From positions 13,764,001 through 13,828,000 of the forward strand of contig NC_079876.1 of assembly GCF_029227915.1 (NCBI RefSeq): a DNA stretch of 64,000 bases, written 5' to 3'. Below are positions 58,920 through 64,000 of the stretch, one piece after another (positions within the stretch are counted from its first letter, which is position 1; each line of letters starts with the position of its first letter). The position numbers were made by a program, and so were the translations under genes. The DNA is from Hydractinia symbiolongicarpus. Lineage: Eukaryota > Cnidaria > Hydrozoa > Anthoathecata > Hydractiniidae. A model generated the notes under the pieces. That model saw only the letters and a list, made by a program, of their open reading frames with translations. It was not told the origin of the DNA and ran no database searches.

Positions 58920-61900
58920 TTATTTCTTTCGTCCAGGTAGTTGGAATTTTAACTTAGGGGGTGTTGCACTGCTTGTTTTCAGTTCGTCGATTTCATCTTT
59001 TTGCGAGGTCAACTTTTCGTTCATACCACATAAGTGATCACTCAGCATCCTTAACTGTTCCTCATAACTTCGCTTTGTCGTTTCCAGCTCGTCCTGAACA
59101 TAACAAAAGATATTCGCAGTTCCAGAATTTTATATAGCTGAATACCATATACTGAAAAAACTTTCATTTTTAACAAAAATCAATTTTCTAGTAAAAGCAT
59201 ATCAATCTAACTTCACAAACACAACCAAAAGAAAATGACACCAATCATGTTACTCAAGGACACAGCACCCATATTCTAATTACCTATACCGTCATGCAAT
59301 GCGCTATAACAATGTCAATAATTGGCTATTTAACTGGGAAACCAGATCAACATTGGCTATGTGTTGCTGAAATAAGCTTTCACCATCAAGACAAAACAAA
59401 ATAAACCAATCAAAAACTCGAGTAAAAGATCTTTTATTAAAGTATTAAACACAACATAACCCCATTGAACAGCATGCATTGCATCTATAATTAGAACAAC
59501 CTATTTTAAAAATAATATTCTAACCAAAGATGATTTTGAACATAGCCGGCATGCATTGCAAAATTTTTCTTGAAAGACCCATTTTAGAGAAAATAATCCA
59601 ATCAGATTTAACCACTAGAGAGAATAATCCAATCAGATTCAAGGATTTTAGGGGTGTTTTTTGTTCAGAATGTTTCATATAAATTTTATTTACAGACGTG
59701 TAACGATGGATATATAAAAAAACAGAATTCAGTGGATTTAACCGTGTGAGTGACGCTAGTTATGTAACACAGAACTTTACGTACGAAAACTTTATCTACA
59801 TGCCTTTAAGGTTGCGCCAAAAGAGTGGACCATCTAGGTCTCTCCTTAACCATCTTAAAATTTGGAGATATTTTTTCATTAAAAAAACAAAAAAAAACAA
59901 TGCGTATTTTAAACATGAACCATCTAGGTCCTTCCTTAGCCAATTTAAATTTTGGAGATATTTTTTTTAAAAAAAAAACAAATGCGTGTTTTAAACATAA
60001 ACCGTCTAGATCCTAGACTTATCTACAGATTATACAAGCTATCTGATAACTCTTTTAATGTGAAAAACGATAAAATGATAGACGGCGCATTTCATTAATA
60101 AATGAAAATTCCATGCCTCTTATTTTTACAATTAAGAAAATAAGTCAACAAAAAATACATAAATAAAAGTTAACAAAAAATATAAACAACAACAAACCTG
60201 CAAATTGTCAATTTTTTTATTTGATTCTGCAAGCTCATTGGTTAATTTTTGTTTGTTTTTATCAGCTAAGATGATCTGTTTGTATAGTGCATGAGTCTAC
60301 GATGGAAAGAAATAGTTTAGTTAGTGGAGACAATAAAATAATGTGTAAAATACATTTGGTTGGTGGAAATAAGAAAATGTGTAAAATACATTCGGTTGGT
60401 GGAGATAATAAAAATGTGTAAAATACATTTGTTGGTGGAGATAAGAAAATGGGTAAAACACATTTGGTTGGTGGAGATAATAAGAATGTGTAAAATACAT
60501 TTGGTTGGTGGAGATAATAAAAATGTGTAAAATACATTTGGTTGGTGGAGATAAAAAAATGGCTAAAATACATTTAGTTGGTGAAGATAATAAAAATGTG
60601 TAAAATATATTTGGTTGGTGGAGATAATAAAAATGGGTAAAACACATTTGGTTGGTGAAGATAATAAAAATGTGTAAAATACATTTGGTTGGTGGAGATA
60701 ATAAAAATGGGTAAAACACATTTGGTTGGTGGAGATAATAAAAATGTGTAAAATACATTTGGTTGGTGGAGATAATAAAGATGTGTAAAATAGCAAACAA
60801 ACAAACAAAAACTAGATAAATATCAACAAAGTGATTACCTCTTGGTAAAAATTTATCGATTTGCTGTCTGTAACTTGAAGCTGAAATGTAAGATCTTAAG
60901 AATTGATACGCATTAAATTTGCAGGACTATGTAATTACACAGACTGTATTGAGTAACATATATTTATTAAGATGACAAAACGATAAATACCTATATTAAT
61001 CAAGTGTTAACTATTGTCAAACCCCCTGTACTTGTTCATGAAACTATACCTAGTAATCCTATGTAAACATTAAATAATGCTTAATGTAGTATCCTATGTA
61101 TAATATGCATTATATAGTATGGTAAATATAGCATGAATAATATAGTAGGATTAATATAGTATAGTATATATGGTACGCTTAATATAGTAAAGCATATGTA
61201 GTATATTTAATATGGTATGGTATCCTTATGTAGTATATGCTTAATATAGTATTGTATGTATTTAGATTCCCTCGCATTTATATAGATTCCCCGTTATGTA
61301 TATAGATTCCCTGATATGTATATAGATTCTCTAATATGTATATAGATTCTCTAGTATGTATATGGATTCTCTGGTATGTATATAGATTCCCCGACATGTA
61401 TATAGAATCCCCGATATGTATATACATTCTCTGGTATGTATATAGATTCTCTAGTATGTATATAGGTTCTCTTGCATGTATATAGATTCCCTGCTATGTA
61501 TATTTTTCTGGTATTTATATAGATTCCTGGTATGCGTATAGATTCCCTGATATGTATGTAGATTCTCTAGTATGTATATAGCTTTCCTGGTATGTATATA
61601 GATTCTCCAGAAACATAAAAACACAGAAATCGTGAAGAAAACAGAACTCATAAAAACAAACTACCTGTTTCGTGAGTTGGGTGATACGATTTGTGAGATG
61701 GTCTTTTACTAAGTTTTCATGTTCGCTGTCCAACAATGCCTGAAGAAAATTACTTTTTATTGCAAACGTGCATCAAAAAACAATGTTACCACCTGACAAT
61801 TCAATGAACAAAATTTCCAAATTACCTAAACATCGACACTAAAAAATCCTTATGGTCACAATAATAAGCTTGTAAAGAGTGATAGAACTTCCAGGATGGT

Positions 61901-64000
61901 TTACATTGTAAAACTAGATACATATATACAGAGTTTCTGTCCTTCCATGTATCCTGTAATTACACTTTGCTTATATAAAAAACTCATATGGAAAATTCAT
62001 ATAAACATATTCATATGGAACTATATTATAATGCCCATGTACGTGTCTGTCTGTTTATCACGCAAAATGGTACCGCAAGTAGCGAGACGCACGTAATGCT
62101 GTGTAAAAAGGGCAGGAGTTTTCCAAGGGCCACCCACTAATTATAAATATTTACAGATCTACATAAATGCAACAACAAAACAAAAGATACTAACATTTTT
62201 GTCTCTGTTAATGACTTCTAGTGTTCCAAGCTGTAAAAAAATTTACATTATTAATGAAAAAAGGGGAAAATAAAAAAAGGAAAAAGACATAAAAATGGGA
62301 TATAGGCAGCCCCATCTTTGGTACTTACCGGAATTTGATGAGGAGTATCAGGTGTTGATGATGTAGAAGAAACACTTCGTTGTAAACTTCGACTTCTTTC
62401 TTGCTGTGCATATCCCTCGAATGACTAGAAACAAAAACCTTTTACAACTCCCAATGCAACAAGAAGAGTTGGAGAACTCACTTCTAAAGAAGGAATTCAG
62501 TTTATGCTTTTTATCTTGGTATACACGCTTTTTTTTATAAGAATAGCGTTTCTTCGTTTCAGCCTCGGTATTCGTAACTTTTTGAAAAGTCTCAGCCTCA
62601 AATATTCTTAAAAAAATTCTTAGCATGGCTACAGCCGGAAAGCATGTAATTACTCTTAATATACCTAAAGATGATACTGTTGAGGTTAAAAAACTGCCTA
62701 CACAAGAAAAAACAATATGGACAGAACAGGTGTTATAATTACTACCATTGTAATGGTTAAAAAATGTGTGAAAGTAATTAAACAAAGTGTAAAAGACAGG
62801 TGAGCTGACAAGAAAATAAACATACAGTATAAGAAATTAAACTTCTAATCAAAATTCGTGCTTCACACAAATTTTCCTATCTAAAACAAAAGGTCGAGCT
62901 TGAGTATATTCTTAAGACATTCTTAATTTTTAACCCATTTCTTAACCTCGATATTCTTATTGAGTTTATTCTTATACAAAAAAGCGTGTATCTTGATATA
63001 AACTGATAATAAAACAGTGAAACAGCTATGAATGTCTCGTCCAACATTAGACATTAGAAAAAAATTAACAGACATACCATGTTATCCTCTAATGTTGTTG
63101 ATCTTTGCAAAGCTTCTGTTTTACATTTCTTCAGTTCTTCACCCAATAGACTTGTTTTCTTAAAAGTATAATAAGTCAACTATCAATTTGATTTCTCTTT
63201 GGAGTCTTTTTTTTAAAAAATTGATACTTGGTAAGAGATAATAACAATTTAACACTATGTTATATCAGAAAAAATATAGTAAATGTGAAATAAAACACAG
63301 AATGTTGTGTCTAATATGCAACTCTTCAGGTGTGCTGTACTCAATTCAAATAAAAATATTTTGAGATAATTTGTTTGTTATGACAAAAATAAATGTCGAA
63401 GAAAATAAACGATTATGCAAATTAATACAAACATTGATAAACAGATGAAATTAAAATTGTAATAACAGTAATTTAATGACGTCATCATGTATGAATTTGC
63501 AAATGGAGACAAGTTAGAAACACAAAATTAATTGTCTAAATCATGTTGACATCTAATACTGTTGACAACTAATACACTCTTTATCACAAAACGATTTCAT
63601 AAAAAGAAGAAAAGTTTAGTGAAAGAAGATAATTTAAATCTTCTTCAACTACTCATAATTTTATCATGTTGTTGAGTTTAATGACAGCATGACTAAATTA
63701 AATCACTCCTTCCCCCTTCCCCTCCCCCACCTCTCCTAAAAGAACTGGTGTCTTAGCACAAACATTTCTGCAAGCCGCAAAACTCCTATCGCAGCTTCCT
63801 ATCCTACGCTATACTTTTACCTACTGGTAAGAGTTGCAATGTAAAATTATATAAGTCGCTCATGCACGTCATTATTACAATGTTTTCTTGATACTCTTAC
63901 CTTCTGTTCTCTTTCATATTTCGCTTTTAGTAACTGCGTCTCTAACATCCAATGCTCTTTTTCCTTAAGAAGATAGTATTTTGTGTTGTAAGCAGAATGG
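58920..64000 (-). CDS. PPP1R21: PPP1R21 (KLRAQ/TTKRSYEDQ coiled-coil protein), C-terminal eight exons, partial
   Basis: Exons, in coding order: 63901-64000 (cut by the window edge), 63078-63158, 62329-62424, 62195-62230, 61665-61739, 60839-60880, 60198-60296 and 58920-59093. Every junction is in phase 0 and all use GT-AG sites. Together they give about 234 residues, mostly heptad coiled coil. The last exon contains LETTKRSYEEQLRMLSDHLC, the signature of the Pfam TTKRSYEDQ domain found in PPP1R21, and ends in a basic tail (LPGRKK). Exon 62329-62424 is a Ser/Thr-rich linker. In vertebrates PPP1R21 is an early-endosome coiled-coil protein reported as a protein phosphatase 1 partner; function here is inferred from homology. 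The N-terminal KLRAQ part lies outside the window. A short skipped exon between 63158 and 63901 cannot be excluded. Confidence 0.88.
59828..60017. repeat. Tandem duplication of about 100 bp
   Basis: ACCATCTAGGTC(T/C), CTTAACCATCTTAAA-type sequence, TTTGGAGATATTTTTT, then ACAATGCGTATTTTAAACAT, present twice with a third start near 59999. In the last intron of PPP1R21. Confidence 0.8.
60340..60795. repeat. 36- to 37-bp minisatellite, about 12 copies
   Basis: Unit AATGTGTAAAATACATTTGG followed by TTGGTGGAGATAATAAA. Two variants, TGTGTAAAATAC and TGGGTAAAACAC, alternate over the last copies. Lies in a PPP1R21 intron just upstream of exon 60198-60296. The long minus-strand frames with YYLHQPNVFYTF repeats are artefacts. 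Confidence 0.95.
61080..61254. repeat. Degenerate TATAGTA-rich repeat
   Basis: Loose repeats of TTAATATAGTATAGTATAT-like sequence, adjoining the next minisatellite. Confidence 0.7.
61255..61610. repeat. 21- to 22-bp minisatellite, about 16 copies
   Basis: Unit ATGTATATAGATTC(T/C)C(T/C)(G/A)(G/A)T, in a PPP1R21 intron. Confidence 0.93.
62020..62140 (+). mobile_element. Helitron-like remnant related to 40.91 kb
   Basis: Shares GTCTGTCTGTTT, AAAATGGTACC(G/A)CAAGTAGC and GAGACGC with 40910-41018. The 3' end is CACTAA followed by T and the 5' end is degenerate. Confidence 0.45.
62522..62990. mobile_element. 469-bp TIR element with an 8-bp target duplication
   Basis: The ends TACACGCTTTTTT (left) and AAAAAAGCGTGTA (right) are inverted; the match continues as TATAAGAATA. 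The flanks are TCTTGGTA (62514-62521) and TCTTGATA (62991-62998), an 8-bp duplication with one mismatch, as in hAT-like elements. It lies in a PPP1R21 intron and contains the small plus-strand frame at 62625. Confidence 0.7.
62625..62738 (+). CDS. 37-codon frame inside the TIR element, possible first exon
   Basis: ATG-started frame MATAGKHVITLNIPKDDTVE then KKLPTQEKTIWTEQ, ending in CAG|GTGTTA, a possible donor. The composition is protein-like. It could be the leftover 5' exon of the parental transposon's gene or a captured exon. No downstream partner was found. Confidence 0.35.
   Translation: MATAGKHVITLNIPKDDTVEVKKLPTQEKTIWTEQVL

Noticed and set aside
60340-60795. CRISPR-like array
   Set aside because: No unique spacers between repeats; it is a contiguous minisatellite in a eukaryotic intron.
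60262-60808. Long minus-strand frames with YYLHQPNVFYTF repeats
   Set aside because: They are translations of the 36- to 37-bp minisatellite; several frames are open at once, and the array lies between PPP1R21 exons.
62348-62785. 145-codon minus-strand frame
   Set aside because: Reads through a real PPP1R21 exon in the wrong frame and into the TIR element.

Overview
The window is eukaryotic and animal. It is AT-rich, protein-coding genes are split by short GT-AG introns, and it carries readable pieces of metazoan genes (an STRA6-type membrane receptor, the F-box protein SKP2, the coiled-coil protein PPP1R21) together with many transposable elements. The overall style suggests a cnidarian, quite possibly a hydrozoan: clustered TAGC tetranucleotides, Penelope-like, BEL and Helitron elements, and an endonuclease-RT LINE ending in a GATGAT tail. 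That placement is inference; nothing here fixes a species. I see no prokaryotic operons, rRNA genes or CRISPR arrays.

Layout. 1-4.4 kb: repeats, with a LINE 3' fragment inserted into an older tandem duplication. 4.4-6.2 kb (minus): STRA6-like multipass protein. 6.2-11.2 kb: diverged repeats, a MITE-like inverted repeat, and a 5'-truncated LINE copy with a 13-bp target duplication. 11.28-15.55 kb: a 4.27-kb element with 37-bp terminal inverted repeats, whose only recognisable gene is a four-exon minus-strand gene for a 378-aa protein I cannot assign and in which I see no transposase signature. 15.9-23.8 kb: a three-layer nest. A restriction-like-endonuclease LINE (plus) is split by an APE-type LINE (minus), which is itself split by a 751-bp DNA transposon. 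24-32 kb: gene-poor, with a tRNA-Pro-like gene, Tc1/mariner and Penelope remnants and a Helitron-like element. 32.36-33.87 kb: a Penelope-like element with inverted 156-bp terminal repeats and a 13-bp target duplication.

37.4-39.2 kb (minus): a complete three-exon gene for a 364-aa 2-oxoglutarate/Fe(II) oxygenase with an Arg/Gly-rich N-terminal half. 41.4-47.8 kb: a decayed BEL/Pao LTR retrotransposon (minus). 50.4-55.5 kb (minus): SKP2, modelled as ten exons whose phases all join. 58.9-64.0 kb (minus): the last eight exons of PPP1R21, all in phase 0, with introns full of minisatellites, a Helitron-like piece and a TIR element with an 8-bp duplication. The gene runs off the right edge.

The host genes share no obvious pathway. 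They are ordinary animal genes (membrane receptor, probable nucleic-acid or protein oxygenase, ubiquitin ligase subunit, endosomal coiled-coil protein) separated by transposon-rich DNA. The least explained object is the 4.27-kb TIR element with its spliced cargo gene.
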